DNA of 64,000 nucleotides, from positions 59,659 to 123,658 of the forward strand of contig NZ_LXYE02000021.1 in the NCBI RefSeq assembly GCF_001659685.2, written 5' to 3'. Each line of letters begins with the position of its first letter. The first letter of the stretch is position 1. The notes under the pieces were generated by a model, which saw only the letters and a list, made by a program, of their open reading frames with translations, was not told the DNA's origin and ran no database searches. Made by a program: the position numbers and the translations under genes. This document shows, in pieces, positions 53,587 through 62,791 of this stretch. The DNA comes from Labilibacter marinus. GTDB taxonomy: Bacteria; Bacteroidota; Bacteroidia; Bacteroidales; Marinilabiliaceae.

Positions 53587-54927
53587 TTATGATTTTATGG
53601 CGGATCCTGGAACAGGTATTGGGAATTCCATATCCACATTACCCATGTGATATTCTTTAGGACCTAACCTCATGTCTGACTTCATGATTTCCTCCCAGGT
53701 AATTTTTTTACCCGTGTATGCAGACTCGCGCCCCATGATAGCCGTTAAGTTAGATAAAGCAGTTCGCTCAGCTTCATTTACATACTGATTTGTTCTGATG
53801 GCTGTTACCAAGTGAATGTGTTCTTGAATATAAGGAGGAATTTTGACCACATTGGTTGATTTTCCATCTTTATCTTTAGGGTAATCATACTTCCATTTTA
53901 CTGTACCGTCTAAATTATAAATGGTGTTTTTACAGTTGGTATATCCTTTTGTCCCTACTATAACCTCACCCGTTCCGTTGGCACAGTTATCAATTTGGCG
54001 ACTCATACTGTGTGAGAATAAACCATTTCCGTAATCAAAATCGATACTAAAGAAATCGTATTGGTCTCCTGTTACTCTTCGGTGTCTGCCGCCATAACCT
54101 ACTGCACTTTTAGGATATTTTCCGGTAAACCAGTTAATGATATCAATATTGTGGATGTGTGTATCCAGAATATGGTCACCACATAACCAACAGAAATTGT
54201 TCCAGTTACGTAACATATATTCCATATCTGTCCAACCCTCTTGTCTTCTTCTAAACCAAACGTGTTCTTGGTTCCAGAATGCTTTGGCACCTACTATTTC
54301 TCCAATAGCGCCATTGGTTACTTGTTTGTACGTTTCAATATAATCTCTTTGATGACGACGTTGCGTACCGGTTACCACATTTAAACCTTTTACTTTGGCC
54401 TTTTTACTGGTAGCAATCACCGATCTAATTCCAACCGGATCAACAGCTACTGGTTTTTCCATAAACACATGTTTGTTGTGTTCTACAGCTGTTTTAAAAT
54501 GTTGCGGACGGAAGTGAGGTGGAGTTACCAATAAAACCACATCAACATCTGATTTAATCAGCTTTTCGTAAGCATCTAAACCAACAAAACAGTTTTCTTC
54601 AGGAACTTCTAATTTGTATTTTTTGAGTCTGTCTCTACAAGCTTCAACCTTATCTGGGAAAACATCTGCTAAAGCACCTACTTCTACGCCGGGGCCTGTA
54701 CTTAAAAAGTTAAGTAAAGCACCTGTTCCTCTATGTCCACAACCTACTAAACCTGCTTTTAGTTTTTTACCATTAGGCGCACGATCCAACAAAGGAGGTA
54801 AGCCTAATTCTGCATTTGTTTTACCGCTGCTACACGATGATAGAATAGATGATAATCCGATGGCACTAACAGCAGTTGCTGCGGTTGATTTTTTAAGAAA
54901 ACTTCTTCTTGACTCTTTATTTTTCAT
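53587..54927 (-). CDS. Exported Gfo/Idh/MocA oxidoreductase (Tat signal), third
   Basis: The 446-residue protein has a Tat signal (SRRSFLKKSTAATAVSAIGL) followed by SSC, a possible lipobox. The Rossmann motif is LKAGLVGCGHRGTGALLN, the EKP motif is HVFMEKPVAVDP, and the C-terminal part has FCWLCGDHILDTHIHNIDIINWFTG and RESAYTGKKITWEEIM. It is related to family GH109-like exported members, but I do not claim alpha-N-acetylgalactosaminidase activity. It is the second gene of the minus-strand series, 74 bp after the tetraheme/FGE-like gene. Three exported paralogues in one cluster suggest different oxidation steps or glycosides. Confidence 0.9.
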   Translation of the reverse strand: MKNKESRRSFLKKSTAATAVSAIGLSSILSSCSSGKTNAELGLPPLLDRAPNGKKLKAGLVGCGHRGTGALLNFLSTGPGVEVGALADVFPDKVEACRDRLKKYKLEVPEENCFVGLDAYEKLIKSDVDVVLLVTPPHFRPQHFKTAVEHNKHVFMEKPVAVDPVGIRSVIATSKKAKVKGLNVVTGTQRRHQRDYIETYKQVTNGAIGEIVGAKAFWNQEHVWFRRRQEGWTDMEYMLRNWNNFCWLCGDHILDTHIHNIDIINWFTGKYPKSAVGYGGRHRRVTGDQYDFFSIDFDYGNGLFSHSMSRQIDNCANGTGEVIVGTKGYTNCKNTIYNLDGTVKWKYDYPKDKDGKSTNVVKIPPYIQEHIHLVTAIRTNQYVNEAERTALSNLTAIMGRESAYTGKKITWEEIMKSDMRLGPKEYHMGNVDMEFPIPVPGSAIKS

Positions 54928-55001
54928 GGTACTGACTTTTCTGTATTGTTATCACACGATATAACTGTGCAATGAGGTTAATTTTCTGTTTACTGTTCAC
55001 T

Positions 55002-56531
55002 TTATTGCTCTATTTCCACTTCACAAACTACGCGAAAACCAACATCTATACAGTCAGAATACCACCAAATACTTTTAGGCATTTGCGGGTCTGTTTGCAG
55101 CCATTTTTTAGTTTCTGTAGTTCTACGAGCGGCACTTCTAACATCACTGGCATCTGATTTAAAAGAACCACCACGTACCACGTGTTCTCTACCTTTAGCA
55201 GGGCCTTTGGGATCCACCACTACTTCGTTTTTATATTGTGCATAAGCTTGTGGATGGTAATAATCAGAACAGAATTCATATACATTACCTAACATATTTT
55301 TAAGACCGAATGGATTGGCCATAACCAAGCTAGGCTCATGCGTTTTCCCTTGGCTGTTAGCATCATATATAACGTACGATGCAATGGTCGCGGTATCAAC
55401 GCCAAATATCTTATTCCAGGTTCCTTTTTTAGAGTAATCGGAAGGCTCACCTTCAAAGAAGTACGCACTTTGGCTTCCTGCACGTGCAGCATATTCCCAC
55501 TCAGCTTCGGTGGGTAAACGATATTTTTTACCTGTTACTTGCGATAGCCATCTACAATAAGTTACTGCCGCATGGTGGCTCATAGTAATGGCAGGACGTT
55601 GTCCTTTCCCCCATCCTTGGTCAGGTGCTCCCCATGGTGGAGTTGCTCCTGAAATAGCATCTACTTCAGAATCATCTTTCACTTCTTCCTTAGTCGTTTC
55701 TTTACGCCCTTCGGAAGCTGTGTTATGGAAGAAGGCTAAGTACTCTTCCCAAGTAACCTCAATTTCTGACATAAAGAATTTGCTGACTTTAACTTTACGT
55801 TGAGGTCCCTCGTTTTTATCTCTAAAATCTTCTTTTTTACTACTACCAATGGTAAACTCTCCCGCAGGAATAGCAACCATGTCAAACGATACACTTGTAC
55901 CAGGTATTTTCTCGGTGAAGTTTTTAAACTCGGTTACTTGGTATGCTTCAGTAAATACTTCTTTAGCACTATCGCTAATACCAAAGTTTTCATTATGGGC
56001 ATGAATGGCGTTAGGATTGTAATGCCCTGTGTGCATATGGCAGTTTAAGCAGGTCATCTCATCTTTTCTTGATTCATAATATAAATGCGAATCTTCACCC
56101 TTTACAGAAAGGCCTGCAGGAAACATATTAGAGTGACATTTTATACAGGATTCTTCATAAGTAAATTGGTTGGCTTTTTCAACTGTTCTTTTCGATTCCC
56201 ATTTAAAATCTGCTGAATCCTTGAACAACATCCCATAGGCATCTTTTGCCCCATGTTTGGCTTTAGCCCATAATCTACCATGTCCTTCTGGTGGTAGATG
56301 GCAATCAACACAGTGAACAATAACTCCAGACTCGTTGTTTACGTGAGCAGATAACCGCCAAGATTCCTCGGCATGATCATGCACGTGACATGAAAAGCAA
56401 TATTCATCTGTAGAAGTGTAATTGACTACTTCGTTGGTGGAGTAGTTTAGAATGTATGCGGCAATGGCCCCCAATAGAAATATGAAGTAATATTTTTGGA
56501 ATAGATTCTTAATCCAATTTTTCTTTTTCAT
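55002..56531 (-). CDS. Tetraheme cytochrome c fused to formylglycine-enzyme-like domain
   Basis: I start at ATG 56531; the longer frame would use TTG 56573. Residue numbers below are from the longer frame, which adds 14. The protein has one N-terminal membrane helix (about 28-46), then four CXXCH heme motifs (C59-x-x-C62-H, C88-x-x-C91-H, C143-x-x-C146-H, C175-x-x-C178-H), as in the NapC/NrfH family that takes electrons from quinol. A FGE-sulfatase (SUMF1) domain follows from about residue 228 to the end (MVAIPAGEFTIGSS, YRLPTEAEWEYAARAG, GNVYEFCSDYY, VVRGGSFKSDASDVRSAARR). The two copper-binding catalytic cysteines of true FGEs, which lie in the SYCxxYRC stretch, are absent: the segment reads FKSDASDVRSAARR. 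It is unlikely to mature sulfatases. It leads the catabolic cluster and may be its electron acceptor. Confidence 0.88.
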   Translation of the reverse strand: MKKKNWIKNLFQKYYFIFLLGAIAAYILNYSTNEVVNYTSTDEYCFSCHVHDHAEESWRLSAHVNNESGVIVHCVDCHLPPEGHGRLWAKAKHGAKDAYGMLFKDSADFKWESKRTVEKANQFTYEESCIKCHSNMFPAGLSVKGEDSHLYYESRKDEMTCLNCHMHTGHYNPNAIHAHNENFGISDSAKEVFTEAYQVTEFKNFTEKIPGTSVSFDMVAIPAGEFTIGSSKKEDFRDKNEGPQRKVKVSKFFMSEIEVTWEEYLAFFHNTASEGRKETTKEEVKDDSEVDAISGATPPWGAPDQGWGKGQRPAITMSHHAAVTYCRWLSQVTGKKYRLPTEAEWEYAARAGSQSAYFFEGEPSDYSKKGTWNKIFGVDTATIASYVIYDANSQGKTHEPSLVMANPFGLKNMLGNVYEFCSDYYHPQAYAQYKNEVVVDPKGPAKGREHVVRGGSFKSDASDVRSAARRTTETKKWLQTDPQMPKSIWWYSDCIDVGFRVVCEVEIEQ

Positions 56532-56918
56532 TTTTTGATTGATTTTTTCTCTGATTATTTCAATTTGATGCAATATTAAGAGAGTCTACTTATTAGTGTA
56601 TTAAAAATGCATTTAGGAGGGCTTAATGAGATGTTAATTCGGTATTAATATATTCTGTATTGTATTGAAGTACAGGTTGTAGTGTTGATGTGAATAAATG
56701 TGAATAAATGATAAGGAATAATATATGGATCCGTGATTTTAATCCATAATTAAGGCGGATGAATGGGAAGTATTTATATTTAATACTGTAGGATACGAAG
56801 TTTTTATAAAGAACTTAGTTATAGTCCAGGACCGAAGTAGATGTTGAATTAAGGGGGTGTGATAAATCCAAACAAAATACTTTACGTCTGCATTTTCAGA
56901 AATATTATAATAGATATT
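56532..56918. other. Intergenic stretch between catabolic cluster and sensor gene
   Basis: About 390 bp of AT-rich DNA with no convincing gene. I see a tandem 10-bp repeat TGAATAAATG (two copies, about 56692-56711) and a short hairpin TATGGAT/ATCCATA (56724-56730 with 56742-56748). No clear Bacteroidota promoter box was found on the minus strand, though the promoter of the catabolic cluster must lie here. Confidence 0.4.
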
Positions 56919-59471
56919 TTAGTGAATCAATTCTTCAAAGGTAATGTTGAGGGCTTCGTTATAAATCTCTTCATGTTTTTCTTTAAAGGACTTAAAAAGA
57001 AATTTGGCTTGATTGACTTGTCGAAGAACTATAAGCGCTTTGATTTTGTATTTTAGGGCTTCTTCGTTTACATCATCGGCTGCCAGTATTCTATCTGAAA
57101 TCTGTATAACTAATTCTGGATTTTGGTTTAGATCAAAATCCGAGAGTAAACGAGTTAATATATCAATAACTTTATTTGAGAAGTTTCCTTTAATTTCGTC
57201 AAAGGAACTGTCTTTACAATCGTGTAAAAAGGCACCGCGTTGTACAATGCTTAAAAATGCATTCAGTTTTTCTCGATCATTAAATAGGTTGCTTTTAAGC
57301 TTGTTTAAACAATCGTAATAGTCGCAATATACACTTTCAGAAAGGTCAATTCGCCATCTTTCCTGATGATTTGAAATGGTAATATTATCCATCAATTCGA
57401 GCAAAGAACGTAACTTGCTAATGGATACGCCTCGGTTATTAATAGCTTTTTTACGATCGAAGCCAGGCCATATTTCATGTATAAATTCATCGGACGAAAC
57501 GCCTTGGTCTGAACTTTTACTTTTAATGATGAGGTAAACAAAGATTTGCTTTAGTCGAGGTGTAAATTTATTGGTGATATCTTCGCCTGATTGATCAATA
57601 ATCTGTAAGTCTCCAAATAAACGAATTGTATTTTTAGTTGGTATTTGTTCTTGAATAGAAATAGATGAAATTTCAGGTTTAGAATTCGGTTTGCTGGCGT
57701 TTTTCTTTCTTCTGAATACTAATAGAATAACGGTGGTGATAAATAAGCAGGCAGCTAACCAGTATTTGTTTCTTTTTAAATAATTGATAAATACATTGCC
57801 TTTATCTAATGAAATATCTTGGTATAGATTCCAGATTTCATCTTCACCTAATGCTCTTTCCCAAATGATTACGTCGTCAATTCTTCCTTCGTAAAGGTTA
57901 TCCTGACTAATAGATCGACCAATATAAATGTTGGAATTACTCACAAAGGCTGGATGATTTAAAGAGGATACATCAGGTTTTCCGTTTACGAAAATAGCTT
58001 GCTCCTGATTATATTTAGTATACCTCCAAACTACATGGTACCATCTTTTAGGAGAGATATGAGAATTACCCCATAAGTCGTTAGAGAAAAAACCAAAGTA
58101 TGGCCTGTTGTCTCGTGTTTGTAAATGAAGCCCTCCTCTATAGTAGTTCTCCTTAGTTCCCATAATGGAAAAATCTCGCTTATTTCGAGTGTTTTCTCGA
58201 TCTAACTTAATCCAGGCACTAACCGTAAAATCCGAATTTGACATGCCTAAAGTATTGGCTTCAGGAATGGTGATGTAAGACTTTCCATCAAACTCGGCTA
58301 CATGGTTTCTTTTACCATCCATCACTATTTTTGCACCGTGGTTTAGTACTTTAAACTTTTGAGGTCCTTCATCCTTTATTTCCTCGTTAAAAGGAAAATA
58401 AGCACTCATGTTATGATGTATTTCAAGGGGAACGGCAATGAAATTTTGTGTGATAGACTTTGTAATGTCTTCTATTTTAATTTCTTCGGGAATAAATCTA
58501 AACCCTGGACTTACTGGTTTTAAAACTACATTGTCGTTTAAAGTAACAGGAAAACTATATTCGCCATGGGTAACTGCATTGAAATCACCCTCCCAAAATA
58601 CCTTTTGCAAAGGTTCGCGATTGTATGAGATGGTACCCGAGATATTTAATTGTGTATTAAAATGGCTTCGTAACCCTTTGTAGTTTCTGTTATATAAATC
58701 AAACACTAAAAAATTAATCACCTTACCTGTGTTTTTCCAAACGTTTAATGCATGTGAAATAAAAAATGGATCCTGGTTAGTATCAACTTTTACATTTACT
58801 TTTGGCAATGTTTGTTCGGAAGTTTGGTAGCTGCTTAGGTATAGTAATTTATTAGTTATGTTTCCGTTACAGAATTCGCCATTGAATTTGGGTTCAATTT
58901 CATCGGTGTTGCACGGATTAACTGCATAGTCCCATGCGTACTTAATTAGCTGTTTTGATGAGTTATACTTATGGTAGCTAAAGCAAATAAGCTGCTTGTT
59001 TATTTTGGTTAGGTGACCAATCGTAGGCATTTCTGCATTAAAATTGCCTTGCCATATGTTATTATATATGTTCCCTTTCTGAAACGATTGAATTAAGAAG
59101 GATGAATCAAATTGGTAATTGAGAAAAAGCGTTAAAACATGACTGGTGTCCTTTTGGCAAAATGAGCGAAGTGAGTCGCATACTAACGAAAAATCGAGAG
59201 TGTCTTTACGGGATGTGATAAGTTTAACTTTATTACTATCAGAGCTTAATGCTAAGTCGAATATAAAACCATTAATACCACTTTGGGTTAATTCAGTAGT
59301 GGATTTTTTTCTAAAGTTATGAATATTGTTGTATCCGTAATGACTGATTAAATGTATTACTTCGTTATACTTAGCTTGTTTTTTATTGTCTTGCGCGCGC
59401 AATTCACTCCTTTGCCCGCCTAGGCACAGAAGCAATACAATAAATAAAAGATGAAAGCGATAAGAAAGCAT
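56919..59471 (-). CDS. Membrane one-component sensor-regulator: PLC-like, LamG, TM, SARP/BTAD
   Basis: The 850-residue protein has a signal peptide (1-26), a domain resembling the PI-PLC-like phosphodiesterase fold (about 36-265; LTQSGINGFIFDLALSSDSNKVKLIT), a short beta domain (about 270-345), and a LamG-like jellyroll (about 353-550; YFPFNEEIKDEG, HVAEFDGKSYI, DFTVSAWIKL, RWYHVVWRY). One membrane helix (about 569-587) follows, then a cytoplasmic winged-helix of SARP type (about 615-710; RLFGDLQIIDQSGEDITNKF) and a BTAD-like helical repeat domain (about 720-850). This is a single-polypeptide membrane transcription factor with periplasmic sugar-binding-like sensor. The second catalytic His of PLC is not seen, so the PLC-like part is probably only a binding fold. 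It lies just upstream of the catabolic cluster, on the same strand, and could control it. Confidence 0.82.
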   Translation of the reverse strand: MLSYRFHLLFIVLLLCLGGQRSELRAQDNKKQAKYNEVIHLISHYGYNNIHNFRKKSTTELTQSGINGFIFDLALSSDSNKVKLITSRKDTLDFSLVCDSLRSFCQKDTSHVLTLFLNYQFDSSFLIQSFQKGNIYNNIWQGNFNAEMPTIGHLTKINKQLICFSYHKYNSSKQLIKYAWDYAVNPCNTDEIEPKFNGEFCNGNITNKLLYLSSYQTSEQTLPKVNVKVDTNQDPFFISHALNVWKNTGKVINFLVFDLYNRNYKGLRSHFNTQLNISGTISYNREPLQKVFWEGDFNAVTHGEYSFPVTLNDNVVLKPVSPGFRFIPEEIKIEDITKSITQNFIAVPLEIHHNMSAYFPFNEEIKDEGPQKFKVLNHGAKIVMDGKRNHVAEFDGKSYITIPEANTLGMSNSDFTVSAWIKLDRENTRNKRDFSIMGTKENYYRGGLHLQTRDNRPYFGFFSNDLWGNSHISPKRWYHVVWRYTKYNQEQAIFVNGKPDVSSLNHPAFVSNSNIYIGRSISQDNLYEGRIDDVIIWERALGEDEIWNLYQDISLDKGNVFINYLKRNKYWLAACLFITTVILLVFRRKKNASKPNSKPEISSISIQEQIPTKNTIRLFGDLQIIDQSGEDITNKFTPRLKQIFVYLIIKSKSSDQGVSSDEFIHEIWPGFDRKKAINNRGVSISKLRSLLELMDNITISNHQERWRIDLSESVYCDYYDCLNKLKSNLFNDREKLNAFLSIVQRGAFLHDCKDSSFDEIKGNFSNKVIDILTRLLSDFDLNQNPELVIQISDRILAADDVNEEALKYKIKALIVLRQVNQAKFLFKSFKEKHEEIYNEALNITFEELIH

Positions 59472-59658
59472 AAATGTGTTCCCGAAAAATTTGACTAAAA
59501 ATAGATATTACTTACAACTTAACCAACAAATAATGGATAGAGTATAAAATCTGTTGTGATAGCCCTTTTTAATAGGGGTTTGAGTAGTGTATTTATGGAG
59601 TTGACATGTAGCTAGATAAGCTGCTTTAATATTATTTGTATTCTTTTTAAAACGATGT

Positions 59659-59689
59659 GTTGCTACTTGTAATAAATTAACTATCTTTG
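59659..59689 (+). promoter_or_regulatory. Predicted Bacteroidota-type promoter of rpsO
   Basis: GTTG (59659-59662, near TTTG), exactly 19 bp, then TATCTTTG (59682-59689), a perfect TAnnTTTG match, 26 bp before the start codon. The rest of the gap from 59472 shows nothing else. Confidence 0.8.
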
Positions 59690-59715
59690 CACCGCAAATT
59701 TTTAATATATATAGT

Positions 59716-59985
59716 ATGTACTTGACTACAGAAAAGAAGCAAGAAATCTTCGAGAAGTACGGGAAGTCGAAAACTGATACTGGTTCAACTGAAGGCCAGA
59801 TAGCATTATTTACCCACCGTATCTCTCACTTAACCGAACATTTAAAGGTTAATAGAAAAGATTATAGCACAGAGCATGCTTTGGTTAAACTAGTAGGTAA
59901 ACGTCGTAGTCTTCTTGATTATTTGAAGGCAAAAGACATTGAAAAATACCGTGGTTTAATTAAAGAATTAGGATTACGTAAGTAA
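59716..59985 (+). CDS. rpsO: 30S ribosomal protein S15
   Basis: The 89-residue protein matches S15 over its full length: YLTTEKKQEIFEKYGKSKTDTGSTEGQIALFTHRI, LTEHLKVNRKDYSTEHALVKLVGKRRSLLDYL and KYRGLIKELGLRK. S15 binds 16S rRNA helices h20-h22 and starts assembly of the platform. The length is typical. It has its own promoter and a strong terminator, so it is transcribed alone here. Genes encoding polynucleotide phosphorylase, which often follows rpsO, are not adjacent. Confidence 0.99.
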   Translation: MYLTTEKKQEIFEKYGKSKTDTGSTEGQIALFTHRISHLTEHLKVNRKDYSTEHALVKLVGKRRSLLDYLKAKDIEKYRGLIKELGLRK

Positions 59986-60008
59986 TTCAGACTCGGCTAA
60001 AGAATTTA

Positions 60009-60039
60009 AAGGCAATCCAATTTGGGTTGCCTTTTTTTG
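60009..60039 (+). terminator. Intrinsic terminator of rpsO
   Basis: AAAGGCAATCC pairs with GGGTTGCCTTT around an AATTT loop, followed by a T run. The remaining 250 bp before the next gene (to 60287) is AT-rich with no feature I can name. Confidence 0.88.
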
Positions 60040-60287
60040 TGCATTAAATTTATGGTTGACAGATATTGAATTTTTAAAGTATTTGGTCTGTTTGATTAAA
60101 AATCACTACTACATAAGGTTTTAAACATTGCAATGTACAGTGTCTCAGACAGTATCGTTTTAGATGGATGTTTTACCTTGTTTTTAATAAAACCTATTCT
60201 TGAATTGCTGCGTATTGGCTTTTTAATCTTACGTTAATAAAGTAACCTTCCTTGAGCGTATAATTTATTTACCAATCTAGTATTTGT

Positions 60288-62102
60288 ATGAAACTGAAGA
60301 GTATTAAGTCTCAAATGATAATATCATTTGGGTTAGTGGTGTTTGTGGTAGTGGTGGCTTTAAGTTTAACTTTTTTCTATACAATAAGTAATACCCTAAC
60401 TAAAGATATTAGGAATAAACAATTGTTTGCTTTTTTGGAAGCGGCACAAAGTGATTTGCGTAATGAATTTGAAAAAGCGATTGAATCATCTGTAGGAATA
60501 GCAACCGATCCAACTCTATTAAAATGGTTTGAAGGGGAGGAGCAAGATGATGATTTAAAAGAATTAGCTCTTGATAAATTGGATGCGGTGGTCAATGAGT
60601 TTGGTTACTTTACCATTTTTGCAGTTAATAATAGAACTAATAATTTCTGGACAGGAGGACACAAATTATTGGAAGTGGTTTCTCAGGATGATCCTGATGA
60701 CTCGTGGTTTTTTAACACAATGGCAAGCGGAGTAAGGGTTTCTACCAATTTTGATTCTAATCTTGAACTCAAGGAAACAGCACTTTTTATTAATGTATTA
60801 ATGGGAGATGAAAATGCTCCGACGGGTGTTGCAGGAGTGGGGTTGAACCCTAGTGTGATGGTAGAGAACTTAAATAAACGAACGTTTAGCGATCATAGTT
60901 ATATGTGTGTAATTGATCAAGCTGGAATAATAAAACTATCGCAAAATCCTGATCATATTAATCAAAAATTATCAGATGTGTTTAGTTCCTCTACTGCTAA
61001 TAAAGTGATTGAATCAAAAGGGACGGGTTTGCTTTCTAATGAATTAATTTATGATGAAAGTAGTGAGTTAGCCTATATGGATATGGGCAACACTAAGCAC
61101 AAAATAATACTTACCCTTCCATCAAAAGAATTGGTTAGTCTTTTAAACCCTATTAGAAAGTATTCGTTAATAATAGGACTGATATTTATAGCATTATCGC
61201 TTGCAATGGCTTATGTTATTTCTCGATCTTTAGCTAATCCGATATTGCAATTGAAGCAAGTAACTAGTTCTATTGCACAAGGACAGTTGAAAATTAATAT
61301 GGATAAAGCATTGTTGAATCGTCAAGATGAGCTAGGGGAGTTAGCTATTGTTTTTAACCAGATGAAAGCTAAGATTACCGAGGTTGTAAAGCAAGTGAAA
61401 AATACGGGAAAACTAATTTCTGCAGGAGGAGAGCGATTAACAGAATCTGCCAATGAGCTTTCAAGTAGATCGATGCAGCAGGCAAGTTCTACTCAAGAGG
61501 TGTCGGCATCTATGGAAGAGATGGGTGCAAATATTGAGCAGAATGCTGATAACTCTAAAAAGTCTGAAAAGATAATGTCACAGGCTTATAAAGATACTTA
61601 CGAAGGAGGAGATATTGTTGCTCAGGCAGTGGAGGCTATAAAAACAATTTCTGAAAAAGTAAAGATTATAGAAGAGATTGCAATGCAAACGAATATTTTG
61701 GCATTGAATGCAGCTGTTGAGGCGGCGCGAGCAGGCACTGAAGGAAAAGGTTTTGCAGTAGTTGCTGCTGAAGTAAGGAAATTAGCAGAAAGAAGTAGGG
61801 AGTCAGCAAATGAGATAAGCGAACAGGCTATTGCGAGTTATGCTGTAGCTGAAGAGGCTGGGGGGATATTTACCAAGTTGGTTCCTGATATTCAAAAAGC
61901 CGCAAATTTGGTTACTGAAATATCTGCTGCTTCCATAGAGCAAAATGAAGGAGCAAATCAAGTTAATAAGGCTATTGTGGAGTTAGATGGTGTATCTCAA
62001 GGAAATGCTAATGCGGCGGATCGTATATCTGAGTTAACGAAATCATTCTCAGAAGAAATTGAGAAATTAAATCAGGTCATTTCCTTTTTTAAAGTGGATT
62101 AA
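60288..62102 (+). CDS. Methyl-accepting chemotaxis protein with dCACHE-like sensor
   Basis: The 604-residue receptor has a first membrane helix (about 10-32), a large mixed alpha/beta periplasmic sensor (about 38-280; [54 protein letters not shown]), a second membrane helix (about 288-312) and a HAMP domain (about 313-365). The signalling domain has [44 protein letters not shown] tip sequence. The Cache-like fold suggests direct binding of a small ligand such as an amino acid or carboxylate, not the helical sensor type of the first receptor. It stands alone, with its own terminator. No other chemotaxis genes are near. Confidence 0.93.
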   Translation: MKLKSIKSQMIISFGLVVFVVVVALSLTFFYTISNTLTKDIRNKQLFAFLEAAQSDLRNEFEKAIESSVGIATDPTLLKWFEGEEQDDDLKELALDKLDAVVNEFGYFTIFAVNNRTNNFWTGGHKLLEVVSQDDPDDSWFFNTMASGVRVSTNFDSNLELKETALFINVLMGDENAPTGVAGVGLNPSVMVENLNKRTFSDHSYMCVIDQAGIIKLSQNPDHINQKLSDVFSSSTANKVIESKGTGLLSNELIYDESSELAYMDMGNTKHKIILTLPSKELVSLLNPIRKYSLIIGLIFIALSLAMAYVISRSLANPILQLKQVTSSIAQGQLKINMDKALLNRQDELGELAIVFNQMKAKITEVVKQVKNTGKLISAGGERLTESANELSSRSMQQASSTQEVSASMEEMGANIEQNADNSKKSEKIMSQAYKDTYEGGDIVAQAVEAIKTISEKVKIIEEIAMQTNILALNAAVEAARAGTEGKGFAVVAAEVRKLAERSRESANEISEQAIASYAVAEEAGGIFTKLVPDIQKAANLVTEISAASIEQNEGANQVNKAIVELDGVSQGNANAADRISELTKSFSEEIEKLNQVISFFKVD

Positions 62103-62129
62103 TAAATCGGATGTACTGAATGATACTAA

Positions 62130-62158
62130 AGCTCTGTTTTTAAGCAGGGCTTTTTTTG
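62130..62158 (+). terminator. Intrinsic terminator of second chemoreceptor
   Basis: AAAGCTCTG pairs with CAGGGCTTT, with a single G-U pair, followed by a T run. It lies between convergent genes. Confidence 0.85.
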
Positions 62159-62171
62159 TGATTCGATTTGT

Positions 62172-62564
62172 TTAACAACCACAAGCAATTCCAGTCGCAC
62201 CTTTCCTGTCTTCACCTTGGGTTTCGTAGCCATCGCGTTTCCACCAATCCAGGCCACCGAGTAGTTCTTTGGTTTTAAAACCAAGCTGGGTCATATTTAG
62301 TGCGCCTTTAGTGGAGGCGTTACATCCAATACCGTCGCAATATGTTACTATAAGATGGTCTTGATCCAGGTTTTGGACGCTTTCTTTTGTCATTTTTCTG
62401 TGCGGAATATTTATAGCACCAGGTAGGTGTTCTCTTTTGTAAGCTTCTTCTGATCTGGCATCAATAACTGTTATGGCTTTTTTTTGTCTGATTGATTCAA
62501 ATAAATCCCATGAATCAATTTCGTATTGTAGTTTTTGTTGATAATATCTTATTTGCTCTTCCAT
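62172..62564 (-). CDS. Single-domain rhodanese-like sulfurtransferase
   Basis: The 130-residue protein is one rhodanese domain: AITVIDARSEEAYKREHLPGAINIPHRKM at the N-terminal side, and an active-site loop YCDGIGCNAS with the persulfide-forming Cys76 and another Cys81. The end GGLDWWKRDGYE is typical of this fold. It has no signal peptide. The final ATGIACGC adds two more cysteines. It transfers sulfur or acts in thiol redox balance; the acceptor is unknown. It stands alone, convergent with the chemoreceptor gene and divergent from the lipid A enzyme gene. Confidence 0.88.
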   Translation of the reverse strand: MEEQIRYYQQKLQYEIDSWDLFESIRQKKAITVIDARSEEAYKREHLPGAINIPHRKMTKESVQNLDQDHLIVTYCDGIGCNASTKGALNMTQLGFKTKELLGGLDWWKRDGYETQGEDRKGATGIACGC

Positions 62565-62791
62565 GATAGTTTTTTTAAGTAAACAATTATTGGGGGTAGT
62601 TGGTTTTAATGGCTAGGGTATAAAAAATGCTGTATTAGTTTTTAAAACACATAAAATTGTATGGGGTGCATGACTTTTGCGAGCTATATATTTTAATACC
62701 ATCAAAATTTTATCGAAATTCGCATTTAACTTAAACAATAACTTAACAGCAGGCTTACTTAAGTCTGATCATTTATTAAAATACTGATTCT

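Noticed and set aside
53587..54927. GH109 alpha-N-acetylgalactosaminidase
   Set aside because: The Gfo/Idh fold and Tat signal are compatible, but I could not confirm GH109 motifs by eye; it is called Gfo/Idh only.
55002..56531. A normal sulfatase-maturing FGE
   Set aside because: The two catalytic cysteines are missing (DASDVRSAARR in their place) and the domain is fused to a tetraheme cytochrome.
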